Positions 17,444 to 26,173 of a stretch of DNA of 39,387 nt are shown here, piece after piece; within the stretch, counting starts at the first letter, position 1; each line of letters begins with the position of its first letter. The position numbers and the translations under genes are program-made. The notes beneath the pieces are model-generated. The model was not told where the DNA came from and searched no databases. It was given only the letters and a program-made list of their open reading frames with translations. Origin of the DNA: Opitutia bacterium (GTDB lineage: Bacteria; Verrucomicrobiota; Verrucomicrobiia; Opitutales; Opitutaceae); NCBI GenBank assembly GCA_003142615.1, contig PLMW01000033.1:1-39387 (forward strand), given 5' to 3'.

Positions 17444-18568
17444 TCACTGGCGGCCTGGCGGTTGCAGACCGGCCTGGCGGGCGAGTTCCCGATGGATGCG
17501 GGCGACGCGTTCGACCTGCCCCTTGGCCGGGAAGCGTTCATAAAAGCCCTCGTTGCGAAAGGCGCGCATCTGCTCCGTCCAGGGTGCCAGTCGTTCCCGC
17601 CAGCGCTCAACGCGATTCTCCGCGGGGTCCGCGTCCAGTGCGGCGAGATCGGCGCAGACCCGGACCATGGCCTTCAGCGTGACCGCCTTGGTGATCATGT
17701 AATCGGGGTTGCCCCATGCTTCGCCAAATACCTGCGCGGCGGCCTTCAGGAAGTCGCGCGTCATGTCGTAGTAACGCGTCGCCCCCCGCCAGTCGGCGCC
17801 CGCCGGCTCGATTTTCTTCCAGTCCCGTCTGACCCAGCGGTGGATTTCATTGAAGAGCTCGGCCTGCAGGATCCATTTTTCCTGCCGGCTGCGGCCGCCG
17901 AGACGGTTGATCCGGTAGCGCAACGGGCTGTCCGCCTCACGGTAAAGCAGCTCGGCGATGTGCGCGGCAAACAGGCGGTCCGGCTCCGCCCAGGATACCC
18001 GCTCATACAAATCCACCAGGTGGCTCTTGTTGATGCGTGTGGGGGTGGAGTTGATGATCACAAACATCTCGGTGGCGAAATCCTCGCTCCGGCCGTCGAA
18101 GATCACACAGGGCACCTGGATGCTCTTGGCGTCGTCGGGGTGCGTCTGCTCGTAGAATTGCAGCGCGGCCAGGCGATGCTGTCCATCGATGATCAGGAAT
18201 TTCTCCTCCGGCTCCTGCAGCCGGCCGATCCCGCTACCGTCGCTCCACGCTTCGAAGTGCAGCTTCTGTGGCGTGAACAGCAGCACGGTTCCCGGAATGG
18301 GCGGCTGCGAGATGGCCGTCTCGTAGAAATTCCGGATCGCGCGCACCTTGGAGCGGGAGAGCTGCCGCTGGAAGGCTTTGTCGCTCCGCTCGATGCGGGC
18401 GATGAACTGCGCGACGTCGTCATCCGCCGGCACTTCCTCGGGTCTGATCCCTTCGCCCTGTTCGTCGTAATAGCGGCTGATGAACCGCACCTTGGTCAGG
18501 AGTTTTTCCGACGGATAGGAGGCGAAGTAGAAGATGGCGTCTTTCTGGCGAATTTGCGTGGCGATCAT
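17444..18568 (-). CDS. Stand-alone DGQHR-domain protein (DndB-like)
   Basis: A 374-residue protein with the signature DGQHR at residues 128-132 (FLIIDGQHRLAAL), followed by a VIFDGRSEDFATEMFVIINST segment typical of the family that includes DndB, the regulator of the Dnd DNA-phosphorothioation system. Length fits DndB (about 360-380). The frame is open further upstream, but I chose the ATG at 18568 because the added segment is Arg/Pro-rich non-protein-like sequence and because AGGATCC sits just before this ATG. None of the Dnd modification or restriction genes (dndA, C, D, E, F-H) is visible nearby, so it is an orphan here. It may be a nucleic-acid-associated regulator, but the function is not established. 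Confidence 0.75.
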   Translation of the reverse strand: MIATQIRQKDAIFYFASYPSEKLLTKVRFISRYYDEQGEGIRPEEVPADDDVAQFIARIERSDKAFQRQLSRSKVRAIRNFYETAISQPPIPGTVLLFTPQKLHFEAWSDGSGIGRLQEPEEKFLIIDGQHRLAALQFYEQTHPDDAKSIQVPCVIFDGRSEDFATEMFVIINSTPTRINKSHLVDLYERVSWAEPDRLFAAHIAELLYREADSPLRYRINRLGGRSRQEKWILQAELFNEIHRWVRRDWKKIEPAGADWRGATRYYDMTRDFLKAAAQVFGEAWGNPDYMITKAVTLKAMVRVCADLAALDADPAENRVERWRERLAPWTEQMRAFRNEGFYERFPAKGQVERVARIHRELARQAGLQPPGRQ

Positions 18569-18622
18569 TGCAGGATCCTGGTTGATTGGTTTTTCGTCCG
18601 AGCACTCCTCCCAAGGGGAATA

Positions 18623-18632
18623 TCCTATAGGA
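18623..18632. promoter_or_regulatory. Palindrome overlapping the likely promoter of the DGQHR gene
   Basis: TCCTATAGGA is a perfect 10-base palindrome 55 bases upstream of the DGQHR start. On the minus strand it overlaps a promoter-like pair, TTGCCT with TAGGAT at 17-base spacing. It may be a binding site for a repressor, possibly the DGQHR protein itself, as DndB regulates its own operon. The evidence is short and circumstantial. Confidence 0.3.
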
Positions 18633-18794
18633 CACGGACATTGCAGGCAAGTTACGTTCAGGGAACAATCGTGGCAGAACGCGGGTGGAGACCGAGCTGC
18701 CTCCGCGCGCCGGCCGCATCTCCAGCCCGTTTTTCGCAGACTTCTGGATTTCCCCGTGAGGGGCGGCGGCCGAAACGGCCAGGCATGTTCCGTC

Positions 18795-19328
18795 TTAGCG
18801 CAGCCCGAACTCTCCGGGCGTGGCGCCGCGGGCCTTGAGCGCCTCACCGAGCGCCACCAGATCAAGTTTCGCGCCGGGCCTGACGCCGTTGTCGTGGAAC
18901 CAGCCTTGGTTCATCTCCAGGGCAAACTGCAGTCGCACGTCCCGCGAACGAATGGAGGCTTCGTCGAAGGGCAGCATCGAATAAATCTCCTTCAACTCGC
19001 CCTCGGGGCTGAAGAAGCCGATGTCGAGTGGCAGTGACACGTTGCGCATCCAGAAACTCATCCGGACCGGGGTGCCATAGACGAAAAGCATGCCCTGGTC
19101 GCGCCCGAGATCGCGCCGCTCCATCAAGCCATGCTCCAGCTCGGCGGAATAGATCGCGAGCTGCATCTGCACGGTCCGGTCGCCGACCTTGATGGCAAAC
19201 CAGTCGCTCACCAGCTTCGGCGGGGCGGCGGCCCCCGGTCCGCTGCGCGGGCAACCCGCGACCAGCAGGGCCAGCGCCAGCGTCCACCCTCCCCGCTTCC
19301 CCCATTGACTGGATGATGCCCAAAACAT
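18795..19328 (-). CDS. DUF192-family lipoprotein
   Basis: A 177-residue exported protein. A hydrophobic segment ends in a lipobox, LVAGC, with Cys26 as the predicted lipidated residue. The mature part carries the DUF192 pattern: LEHGLMERRDLGRDQGMLFVY followed by MSFWMRNVSLPLDIGFF and a downstream LEMNQGWFHDNGVRPG. DUF192 proteins are small beta-rich domains of unknown function, common as periplasmic lipoproteins. It is divergently transcribed from the M24 peptidase gene across 65 bases and lies 226 bases upstream of the DGQHR gene, which has its own likely promoter, so no operon link is implied. Confidence 0.85.
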   Translation of the reverse strand: MFWASSSQWGKRGGWTLALALLVAGCPRSGPGAAAPPKLVSDWFAIKVGDRTVQMQLAIYSAELEHGLMERRDLGRDQGMLFVYGTPVRMSFWMRNVSLPLDIGFFSPEGELKEIYSMLPFDEASIRSRDVRLQFALEMNQGWFHDNGVRPGAKLDLVALGEALKARGATPGEFGLR

Positions 19329-19393
19329 CTTTGCGTTTTCCGCAGGTTTCGTGGGTAATGCGATGTCGCCCGTAATTCAACCCTGCATTCACC

Positions 19394-20527
19394 GTGGTCC
19401 AGCCGCCCCCGCTTCTCTACGCCGACTCGAGCATCAATCCGGACCAGCGCTACTTCGGCCGCGTCCCGGTGCCCGACCCGTTCATCTCGTTCCGCGCCGG
19501 CCGCCGCAAGGTGTGCGCCGTCAGCGCCTTGGAATTCGGGCGGGTGAAACGCACCTCGAGTTTCGACGTGGTGCTGCCGCTGGAATCATGGCATCGCAAG
19601 GCGCGCCGGCGCTGGCCGGACCGGCGCATTGGACCCGCAGAGACCATTCTGCTGCTGGCCGCGCACTACCGGATCCACGCCTTCACGGTGCCGGACGATT
19701 TTCCCGCCGGCGTGGCCTTCAAGCTCGCCAAGTACGGCCTCAAACTTATCGCCGCGGGCGGCATGATCTTTCCCGAGCGCGAAATCAAGAATCCCGCCGA
19801 GACTGCCGCCCTCCGAGCCGGCAACCGTTGCGCCACCTGCGGCATTGCCGCCGCCGAGGCCTTGCTGCGCCGCGCGCGCATCCGGGGGCGCTGGCTCTAC
19901 CACGAGGGCCGCAAACTGACTTCGGAAGACCTCAAGTTCGCCATTGAGAGCGCCTGCCTCGCCGCCGGCGGTGTGTCGCTCGACACCATCGCGGCCGGCG
20001 GCAACCAGGGTTGCGATCCCCACGAGAGCGGTCACGGCCCGATCCGCGCCCATGCCCTTGTCATCATTGACGTGTTTCCGCGGGTCACCGCCTCCGGCTA
20101 CCATGGTGACATGACGCGCACCTTCCTGCGCGGCCGCGCGTCCGACGCCCAGCGCCGGCTGGTTGCCACGGTCCGCGCCGGTCAGCAGCTCGCGCTTGCC
20201 GCCATTCATGCCGGCGTCAACGGCCGCGACGTGCACCAGCGCGTGGCCGGTTACTTCCAAGCCCAAGGTTACGAGACCCGGCAAACGCCCCGCGGCTCCA
20301 TCGGCTTCTTTCATGGCACCGGCCATGGGCTCGGCCTCGCCGTGCATGAACCACCGCGCATTTCGGGGGCCGTCGACTATGAACTGAAACCAGGGGCCGT
20401 CGTCACCGTTGAACCGGGACTTTATTATCCCGGACTCGGCGCCTGCCGCATCGAGGACGTCGTGCAGGTGACCTCCGGTCATCCCCGGCTCCTTTCACAT
20501 TACCACTACGATTGGGAGATCCGCTGA
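19394..20527 (+). CDS. M24-family metallopeptidase (Xaa-Pro aminopeptidase-like)
   Basis: A 377-residue cytoplasmic peptidase. Residues about 1-140 form a creatinase-like N-terminal domain and about 145-377 the pita-bread catalytic domain. The metal ligands are visible in order: two Asp in VIIDVFPR...YHGDMTRTF, His in GFFHGTGHGLGLAVHE, Glu in VVTVEPGLYYP and Glu in CRIEDVVQVT. The spacing between the two Asp is two residues longer than usual. The start is GTG without a clear ribosome-binding site. Its TGA overlaps the ATG of the heptose kinase gene by one base, so the two are translationally coupled. Prolidase and X-Pro aminopeptidase cannot be told apart from sequence alone. Confidence 0.88.
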   Translation: MVQPPPLLYADSSINPDQRYFGRVPVPDPFISFRAGRRKVCAVSALEFGRVKRTSSFDVVLPLESWHRKARRRWPDRRIGPAETILLLAAHYRIHAFTVPDDFPAGVAFKLAKYGLKLIAAGGMIFPEREIKNPAETAALRAGNRCATCGIAAAEALLRRARIRGRWLYHEGRKLTSEDLKFAIESACLAAGGVSLDTIAAGGNQGCDPHESGHGPIRAHALVIIDVFPRVTASGYHGDMTRTFLRGRASDAQRRLVATVRAGQQLALAAIHAGVNGRDVHQRVAGYFQAQGYETRQTPRGSIGFFHGTGHGLGLAVHEPPRISGAVDYELKPGAVVTVEPGLYYPGLGACRIEDVVQVTSGHPRLLSHYHYDWEIR

Positions 20528-21519
20528 TGCCCACCATCTCACCCGCCAAGGCCCGTCTGCTGCTCAAGAAAATCGCCCGGCTGCGCATCCTCGTGGTCGG
20601 CGACGTGATGCTCGACCATTACATCTGGGGCGATGCCACGCGCATTTCCCCCGAAGCGCCCGTGCCCATCGTGCACATCCACCGTGACAGTTACACCGCC
20701 GGGGCCGGCGCCAATGTCGCGCACAATCTCGCCGCGCTGGGCGCGAAGGCCGTGGTCGCGGGCTGCATTCAGGACGACGAGGCCGGCCATAAGCTCGCCG
20801 AAGTCCTCCGGAAGCGCGGCATCAAGAGCATCAATCTGCCGAGTGAAGGGCAGACGATCATCAAGACACGGGTGATCGTGCAGCATCAGCAGCTCTGCCG
20901 CCTCGATCGTGAATCGCCGTCCGCGAGTTACGCGGTCGATGCCGAAACGGCCGTCACCTTGTTGCACGCCGACGTGCAGGCAGCCGATGCGGTGATTCTC
21001 TCCGACTACGCCAAGGGCCTGCTGACGGACGACCTCATCGCCGCGCTCACCAAGCTCGCCCGCGACGCCGGCAAGTTCATCGCGCTCGATCCGAAGCCGA
21101 AACGCAGCCTGCACTTCGCCGGCCTTGACCTCCTCACGCCCAACCGCAAGGAGGCCGCCCAGCTCGCCGGCCTCGAATGGGACGCGCAACAGCCGTTCCC
21201 GGCGGAGGCGATCTGCGCCCGCATCCATGAACGCTACCGGCCGCGCCACCTCGTGATCACGCTGAGTGAAGATGGCATGCTGCTTTGCGCGGAGGGCCGG
21301 GTGCTGAAGAAAATCCCCACCGCCGCCCGCGAAGTGTTCGACGTTTCCGGCGCGGGCGACACCTCCATTGCCGGACTGGTGCTCGCCCTGGCCGTGGGCG
21401 CCGATCTGGAGACCGCCGCGCACTTTGCCAACGCCGCGGCCGGCGTGGTCGTGGGCAAGCTCGGCACCGCCACGGTCACCCCGGAAGAACTCGTCGCCTA
21501 CGTGTCGCGCACCCCGTGA
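20527..21519 (+). CDS. hldA: D-glycero-beta-D-manno-heptose-7-phosphate kinase
   Basis: A 330-residue PfkB/ribokinase-fold kinase that phosphorylates D-glycero-D-manno-heptose 7-phosphate at C1, an early step in making ADP-heptose for the LPS inner core. The N-terminal block ILVVGDVMLDHYIWGDATRI with PEAPVPIV is diagnostic of the HldE/RfaE kinase domain; the catalytic Asp is in DVSGAGDTSIAG near the C-terminus. The nucleotidyltransferase half found in bifunctional HldE is absent, so this is the single-domain HldA form and an HldC-like enzyme must be elsewhere. The ATG overlaps the previous stop (TGATG), and the gene ends in a GTGA overlap with the phosphatase gene. Confidence 0.9.
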   Translation: MPTISPAKARLLLKKIARLRILVVGDVMLDHYIWGDATRISPEAPVPIVHIHRDSYTAGAGANVAHNLAALGAKAVVAGCIQDDEAGHKLAEVLRKRGIKSINLPSEGQTIIKTRVIVQHQQLCRLDRESPSASYAVDAETAVTLLHADVQAADAVILSDYAKGLLTDDLIAALTKLARDAGKFIALDPKPKRSLHFAGLDLLTPNRKEAAQLAGLEWDAQQPFPAEAICARIHERYRPRHLVITLSEDGMLLCAEGRVLKKIPTAAREVFDVSGAGDTSIAGLVLALAVGADLETAAHFANAAAGVVVGKLGTATVTPEELVAYVSRTP

Positions 21520-22097
21520 GCGGCCCGAATCCAAAATCCCAAACCCCCAACGCCGGACCGGGACGCGCCTCGCGCGCGCTTTTCCTCGACCGCGACGGCA
21601 CGCTCATTGTCGACAAGGTCTACCTCGCCGATCCGGCCGGTGTGGAACTCATTCCCGGCGCCGCCGACGCTCTGCGTCGGGCGCGGGCGCTGGGTTACAA
21701 GCTCTTCCTTTTCACCAACCAGTCGGGCATCGGCCGCGGTTATCACACCATGGAGGACACGCACCGGGTGAACGCCCGGCTCGAAGAGCTGCTCGGCCCG
21801 CCCCGGCCGGCCTTTGACGGAATTTGCATTGCGCCCGAGGCGCCGGACCAGCCGGCCGTCTACCGCAAGCCCGCGCCCAAGTACATTCTCGAGATGGTCG
21901 CCCAGCACGGCCTCGATCCGGCGCAATGCTACATGGTGGGCGACAGCGCGGCCGACATCCAAGCCGCCCGCAACGCCGGCATCCACGCCGTCGTCGTCCG
22001 CACCGGCAAGGTTGATCCGGGCACACTGCCGGAGGTCGCCCGGCATCACGTGCCGGTGTTCATCAGCTTCGCGGCTTTTGTCGCCACGCTCGCGTAG
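21516..22097 (+). CDS. gmhB: Heptose-1,7-bisphosphate 7-phosphatase-like HAD enzyme
   Basis: A 193-residue HAD-family phosphatase expected to remove the C7 phosphate from heptose bisphosphate, the step after the kinase encoded upstream. The nucleophile motif is FLDRDGTL, followed by FTNQSGIGRG and VGDSAADIQAARNAG. I chose the GTG at 21516 because it forms a GTGA overlap with the hldA stop; an upstream open extension runs inside hldA and looks non-coding. The four zinc ligands of E. coli GmhB (Cys, His, then CxC before RKP) are not present: the region reads CIAPEAPDQPAVYRKP. It may thus be a zinc-free GmhB or a related histidinol-phosphatase-like HAD enzyme; the context favours heptose. Confidence 0.82.
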   Translation: MSGPNPKSQTPNAGPGRASRALFLDRDGTLIVDKVYLADPAGVELIPGAADALRRARALGYKLFLFTNQSGIGRGYHTMEDTHRVNARLEELLGPPRPAFDGICIAPEAPDQPAVYRKPAPKYILEMVAQHGLDPAQCYMVGDSAADIQAARNAGIHAVVVRTGKVDPGTLPEVARHHVPVFISFAAFVATLA

Positions 22098-22111
22098 GGT
22101 TCCATCGCCGC

Positions 22112-22933
22112 ATGCCTGAGCTCGCTGAAGTCGAGTTTTACCGCAAGCAGTGGAGCCCGGGACTGGGGCAACGCGTGCGCGCCGTGCTGGTGCATCCACG
22201 CGCCAAGGTGTTCCGTGAGTGCAACGTACGCCGCCTCGTGGGCCGGCTGGCCGGCGCCACGCTTCTTTCCTCCGCCGCCTCGGCCAAGCAGATGCTCTTC
22301 CGTTTTGGCGGCGGTCGCTGGCTCGGTGTGCACCTCGGCATGAGCGGCGAACTGCGCGAGGAGCCCGCCGGTTACACGCCGCGAAAACACGACCACCTGG
22401 TGCTCGTGCAGCGGGACCGCCGCCTCGTGTTCACCGACCCGCGCATGTTCGGGCGCATCCTTTTTTTCGTCGGCCGCGGCCCACCCGGGTGGTGGACGCG
22501 CCTCGCCCCGCCGATCCTGTCCGAAACCTTCACGGTCGCCGCAGTCGCTGACTTTTTGCGCCGCCGCGGACGCACGCCGATCAAACCGGTGCTGCTTATG
22601 CAGGAGCGCTTCCCTGGCATCGGCAACTGGATGGCTGATGAAATTCTCTGGCGGGCCGCGATTCATCCCCGGCGGCTGGCCGGTGTGCTCACGCCCGCCG
22701 AAATCCGCGCCCTGTGGCGTGAAAGCCGCCGGGTCTGCCGCCTCGCGCTCGAGACGATCGCCGGTCGCGGCAACGACATGCCGCCCGCGCTCAACGTTCG
22801 CATCCGCGACTCGTGGCTTTTCAACCATCGCTGGGAGGACGGCGGACGCTGCCCGCGCACGGGAGCCCGGCTTGTTCGCGAGCAGGTCGGCGGCCGTACG
22901 ACCTGCTGGTCGCCCGCCCGGCAGAAACTGTGA
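22112..22933 (+). CDS. Fpg/Nei-family DNA glycosylase with zincless finger
   Basis: A 273-residue base-excision-repair glycosylase/AP lyase. The N-terminus MPELAEVE gives the catalytic Pro2 and Glu3, and Lys59 in SAKQMLFRF fits the conserved active-site Lys. The helix-two-turn-helix region includes RFPGIGNWMADEILW. In the C-terminal finger the usual CxxC...CxxC is reduced to Cys247-x-x-Thr250 and Cys265-x-x-Pro268, so a zinc ion can hardly be held; the DNA-contacting Arg of the finger (Arg262, in GGRTTC) remains. Zincless fingers are known in some Nei-like enzymes. It starts 14 bases after gmhB, last of the packed four-gene cluster. Whether it prefers 8-oxoguanine or oxidised pyrimidines is unclear. 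Confidence 0.88.
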   Translation: MPELAEVEFYRKQWSPGLGQRVRAVLVHPRAKVFRECNVRRLVGRLAGATLLSSAASAKQMLFRFGGGRWLGVHLGMSGELREEPAGYTPRKHDHLVLVQRDRRLVFTDPRMFGRILFFVGRGPPGWWTRLAPPILSETFTVAAVADFLRRRGRTPIKPVLLMQERFPGIGNWMADEILWRAAIHPRRLAGVLTPAEIRALWRESRRVCRLALETIAGRGNDMPPALNVRIRDSWLFNHRWEDGGRCPRTGARLVREQVGGRTTCWSPARQKL

Positions 22934-23347
22934 ATCCGTGGCTCCTCTCATGCAGCACCGCCATGCCACTGACGTTGACGTGATAACAGTGTGGTGATGG
23001 CTGCACGGACCGCGTCCTCCCTTCCTTCCCCAAAAATTCCGCGTCTTTGAGCTGTCTAAAGGGAAGGCGGCAATGCCTTATGCCTTCCCCAGCCCTCCTG
23101 GCATTAAAGGAGGCAGAAAGGGCATAGAAACGGATGATATAAGTTATTTATCATCTGTTGCTTAACACGTCCAATTACATGGAGCATTACTGGCTCTCTT
23201 CCGGTATAAATTTCCATGGTCTTCGCTGCTCGCGCCACAGAAACCTCGACCATTTGCTTTTCCACTGCCATCTTCCGCCCCCGCCCGCCGTCCGCCACCG
23301 CTGCCTGGCGGCTGGATGGCAGGCGTTCCTTCCGCCCCAAAACCCAC
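22934..23347. other. 414-base hairpin-rich intergenic region
   Basis: No open frame here looks coding. The stretch is less G+C-rich than its surroundings and contains three inverted repeats in 95 bases: GGGAAGGC/GCCTTCCC (23061-23068 and 23082-23089), CCTCCT/AGGAGG (23094-23099 and 23108-23113) and GATGATA/TATCATC (23133-23139 and 23149-23155). A TATAAA at 23205-23210 may be the -10 of a promoter for the rhamnosidase gene. It may hold a leader RNA, the terminator of the upstream operon or an operator. No known riboswitch class is recognisable by eye. Confidence 0.45.
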
Positions 23348-26047
23348 ATGTCTCAAGCAGCCTGCCGTCCTGTTCACCTGCGGTGTGAATACTTTGAGAA
23401 TCCCCTCGGCCTTGATGAGCGCCAGCCGCGCCTGAGTTGGTGGCTCGATGCTGAACACCGCCGCGGTGCGCACCAGACTGCTTACCAGCTTCTCGTCTCG
23501 TCCGAACCGGGCGGTGCCCCCGACCTGTGGGATAGCGGCAAAGTGGCCTCCGATGCCTCCCGCCACATCGTTTACGCGGGCAAGCCACTGCGCTCACGCC
23601 AGCGCGCCTGGTGGCGCGTAAAAGCATGGGACGAACGCGGCCACGCCACCGAATCCACCGAGCGCGCATTTTGGGAGATGGGGCTGCTCGAACGTGGCGA
23701 CTGGAAGGCGCAGTGGATCACCGGCACGCTTACGGGCGGACGCTGGACAACCATCCCCGCGCCCTATCTGCGCAAAACCTTTTTCGTCGGCGCCCGGGTG
23801 ACCCGCGCCCGGCTTTACGCCACGGCGTTCGGCGTCTACGAGACGCACCTCAACGGCCAGCGCGTCGGCGACCACCAGCTGGCGCCCGGCTGGACCGACT
23901 ACCGCAAGCGGGTCCACTATCAGGCCTTCGACGTCACCCCGCTGCTCGTGGTGGGCGACAACACCCTGGGCGCCATTCTCGGCGACGGCTGGTACTGCGG
24001 GCACATCGCCGGGCGCGGCCGGCAGATGTATGGCGACCGGCCCAAGTTTCTCGCCCAGCTCGCCATCGACTATCTCGACGGCCGCTCCGATATCATCGGC
24101 ACCGATTCCACCTGGAAATTCGCCTATGGCCCGCTGCTCGAGAGCGATCTGCTCATGGGCGAGAGTTATGACGCCCGGCTTGAATTTCCCGGATGGGACA
24201 AACCCGGTTTTGACGACCGTGGCTGGCAGCCCGCGCGCCCGGGCAACGGCAACGGTGTCGCGCTCGACGCCATGCGCAGCCCGCCCATCCGGGCCCTCCA
24301 TGAGATCACGGCCAGGCTGATCAACGACACTTCCGAGCGCCAACAGCGCCGTCTGCGCCGCTACGACCTTGGTCAGAACATGGTCGGTCGCGTGCGTCTC
24401 CGCGTCCGGGGTCCCGCCGGCGTCACCCTCACGCTGCGGCATGCCGAGATGCTCGACAAGGACGGCCATCTCTATCTCGCCAACCTTCGCGCCGCCCGCG
24501 CGACCGACCACTACACGCTGCGCGGCGACGCCGGCAGTGAGACCTTTGAGCCGCGCTTCACCTTCCACGGTTTCCGCTACCTTGAGCTCGAGACCCGGGG
24601 CGCGGATGTCGAGGTCGAGGAGGTTACGGGCGTGGTCCTGCACTCCGACCTCACACCCACGGGCGACTTTTCCTGCTCCGACCCCCTCATCAACCAGCTC
24701 CAGAAGAACATCCAGTGGAGCCAGCGTGGCAACTTTCTCGACGTGCCCCTCGACTGTCCCCAGCGCGACGAACGTCTCGGCTGGACGGGTGACGCACAGG
24801 TGTTCGTCCGCACCGCCGCGTTCAACATGGAGGTTGCCGCCTTCTTCCGGAAATGGCTGCAGGACCTGGCCGACGCTCAGACCGAGCGCGGCACCATTCC
24901 GGCCGTGGTGCCGGCCACCGATGATCTGCCTCCCGACGGCGGCCCCGCCTGGGCGGACGCGCTGCCGATCTGTCTGTGGACGATCTATCAGTGCTTTGGC
25001 GACCGCCGCCTGCTTGAGCGGCATTACGCCGCCTGCGTGCGTTTCGTTGATGAACTGCGGACGACCAACCCCGATTTCATCCGCCGCAAGACGGTGCACG
25101 GTTTCGAGGGTTACGGCGACTGGCTCGCGCCCGACGACAGCAACAAGATTGATGGCGGCACCCCCAAGGAGCTGATCGGCACCGCCTTCTTCGCCCACAG
25201 CGCGCGCCTCGTGGCCGGCATGGCCAAGGTGCTAGGCAAGAATGCCGAGGCAAAGAAATACACCTCGCTCGCCGACTCCGTGTGCGCGGCGTTCCAGCGC
25301 AAGTTTCTCACGCGGGAGGGCGTGGTGGCGGGCGGCACGCAGACCGCGTACGTGCTGGCGCTGCATTTTGACCTCCTGCCGCCGAAGCTTCGGCCACGCG
25401 TTGCAGCCGACCTCATCAAGGACATTGAAAGGCGCGGCTGGAAACTCGCGACGGGATTCGTCGGCTCGCCCTACCTGCCGCACGTGCTCACGGCCGCGGG
25501 GCGTCTCGATCTCGCCTTCAAACTCCTCCACCAGAAACAGTGGCCGTCGTGGCTCTACGCCGTCACCCAGGGCGCCACCACCATCTGGGAACGCTGGGAC
25601 GGCTGGACGCATGACCGCGGTTTCCAGGATCCCGGCATGAATTCCTTCAACCATTACGCCCACGGTGCCATCGGCGCCTGGCTTTACGCGGTCGTGGCCG
25701 GCATTGAAGTCGATCCGGAGCAGCCCGGTTACCGGCACATCCTGCTGCAGCCGCACCCCGGGGGAAATCTCTCCTCGGCGCGGGCCCGGCTCGCCTCACC
25801 TCACGGCGAGGTTGCCAGCGTCTGGCGGTCGGGTGCCCGACGTTTTGATTGGGAAATCGTCGTTCCCGCCAACGCCACCGCCACCGCCCGGCTGCCCGTG
25901 CCACTCAAGGCGCGCATCACTGAAGGCGGCAAGCTGCTCGATCGCGTGCCGGGCGTCGCCAAGGTCGTGCACACCAAGGACGGAGTCACCTGCCAGCTCG
26001 CCGCCGGCCGCTACCGCTTCACCGCGGAGTGGACGGAGAAAAAGTAA
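23348..26047 (+). CDS. GH78 alpha-L-rhamnosidase, cytoplasmic
   Basis: An 899-residue enzyme releasing terminal alpha-L-rhamnose. Domain order fits bacterial GH78: an N-terminal fibronectin-like domain (about 5-110), two beta-sandwich rhamnosidase domains (about 130-410, with GVYETHLNGQRVGDHQLAPGW and YDLGQNMVGRV), the (alpha/alpha)6 barrel (about 430-790) and a C-terminal sandwich. The acidic motif DCPQRDERLGWTGD (Asp474, Glu475) and the second Glu in TIWERWDGW (Glu748) mark the inverting catalytic pair region. I chose the ATG at 23348 since the sequence beyond it is unlike protein and family members start close to HLRCEYFENPLG. There is no signal peptide, so it should act on rhamnosides already taken up. 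Confidence 0.9.
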   Translation: MSQAACRPVHLRCEYFENPLGLDERQPRLSWWLDAEHRRGAHQTAYQLLVSSEPGGAPDLWDSGKVASDASRHIVYAGKPLRSRQRAWWRVKAWDERGHATESTERAFWEMGLLERGDWKAQWITGTLTGGRWTTIPAPYLRKTFFVGARVTRARLYATAFGVYETHLNGQRVGDHQLAPGWTDYRKRVHYQAFDVTPLLVVGDNTLGAILGDGWYCGHIAGRGRQMYGDRPKFLAQLAIDYLDGRSDIIGTDSTWKFAYGPLLESDLLMGESYDARLEFPGWDKPGFDDRGWQPARPGNGNGVALDAMRSPPIRALHEITARLINDTSERQQRRLRRYDLGQNMVGRVRLRVRGPAGVTLTLRHAEMLDKDGHLYLANLRAARATDHYTLRGDAGSETFEPRFTFHGFRYLELETRGADVEVEEVTGVVLHSDLTPTGDFSCSDPLINQLQKNIQWSQRGNFLDVPLDCPQRDERLGWTGDAQVFVRTAAFNMEVAAFFRKWLQDLADAQTERGTIPAVVPATDDLPPDGGPAWADALPICLWTIYQCFGDRRLLERHYAACVRFVDELRTTNPDFIRRKTVHGFEGYGDWLAPDDSNKIDGGTPKELIGTAFFAHSARLVAGMAKVLGKNAEAKKYTSLADSVCAAFQRKFLTREGVVAGGTQTAYVLALHFDLLPPKLRPRVAADLIKDIERRGWKLATGFVGSPYLPHVLTAAGRLDLAFKLLHQKQWPSWLYAVTQGATTIWERWDGWTHDRGFQDPGMNSFNHYAHGAIGAWLYAVVAGIEVDPEQPGYRHILLQPHPGGNLSSARARLASPHGEVASVWRSGARRFDWEIVVPANATATARLPVPLKARITEGGKLLDRVPGVAKVVHTKDGVTCQLAAGRYRFTAEWTEKK

Positions 26048-26173
26048 TCGCCCCTCCCGTAACACCGGATGACGGCCCACGGCCGGAGATGAGATTGCCT
26101 GCAGGCGGGCTTCCTTGGTTCCGTCCTCCTCCGCCCCGCGTCCTCGATCCTCTGTTGTTGTCCTCTGAATCTC

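Noticed and set aside
18769-18781. Hairpin GGCCG-aaa-CGGCC after the DUF192 gene
   Set aside because: Five pairs and no T-run, so not convincing as a terminator in G+C-rich DNA.
22934-23347. Possible tRNA or CRISPR array in the hairpin-rich gap
   Set aside because: No cloverleaf, no T-loop consensus and no regularly spaced repeats; the three stems have different sequences.
23216-23347. N-terminal extension of the rhamnosidase
   Set aside because: The added 44 residues are Arg/Pro/Ser-rich without signal-peptide or domain character, and the family starts near the chosen ATG.
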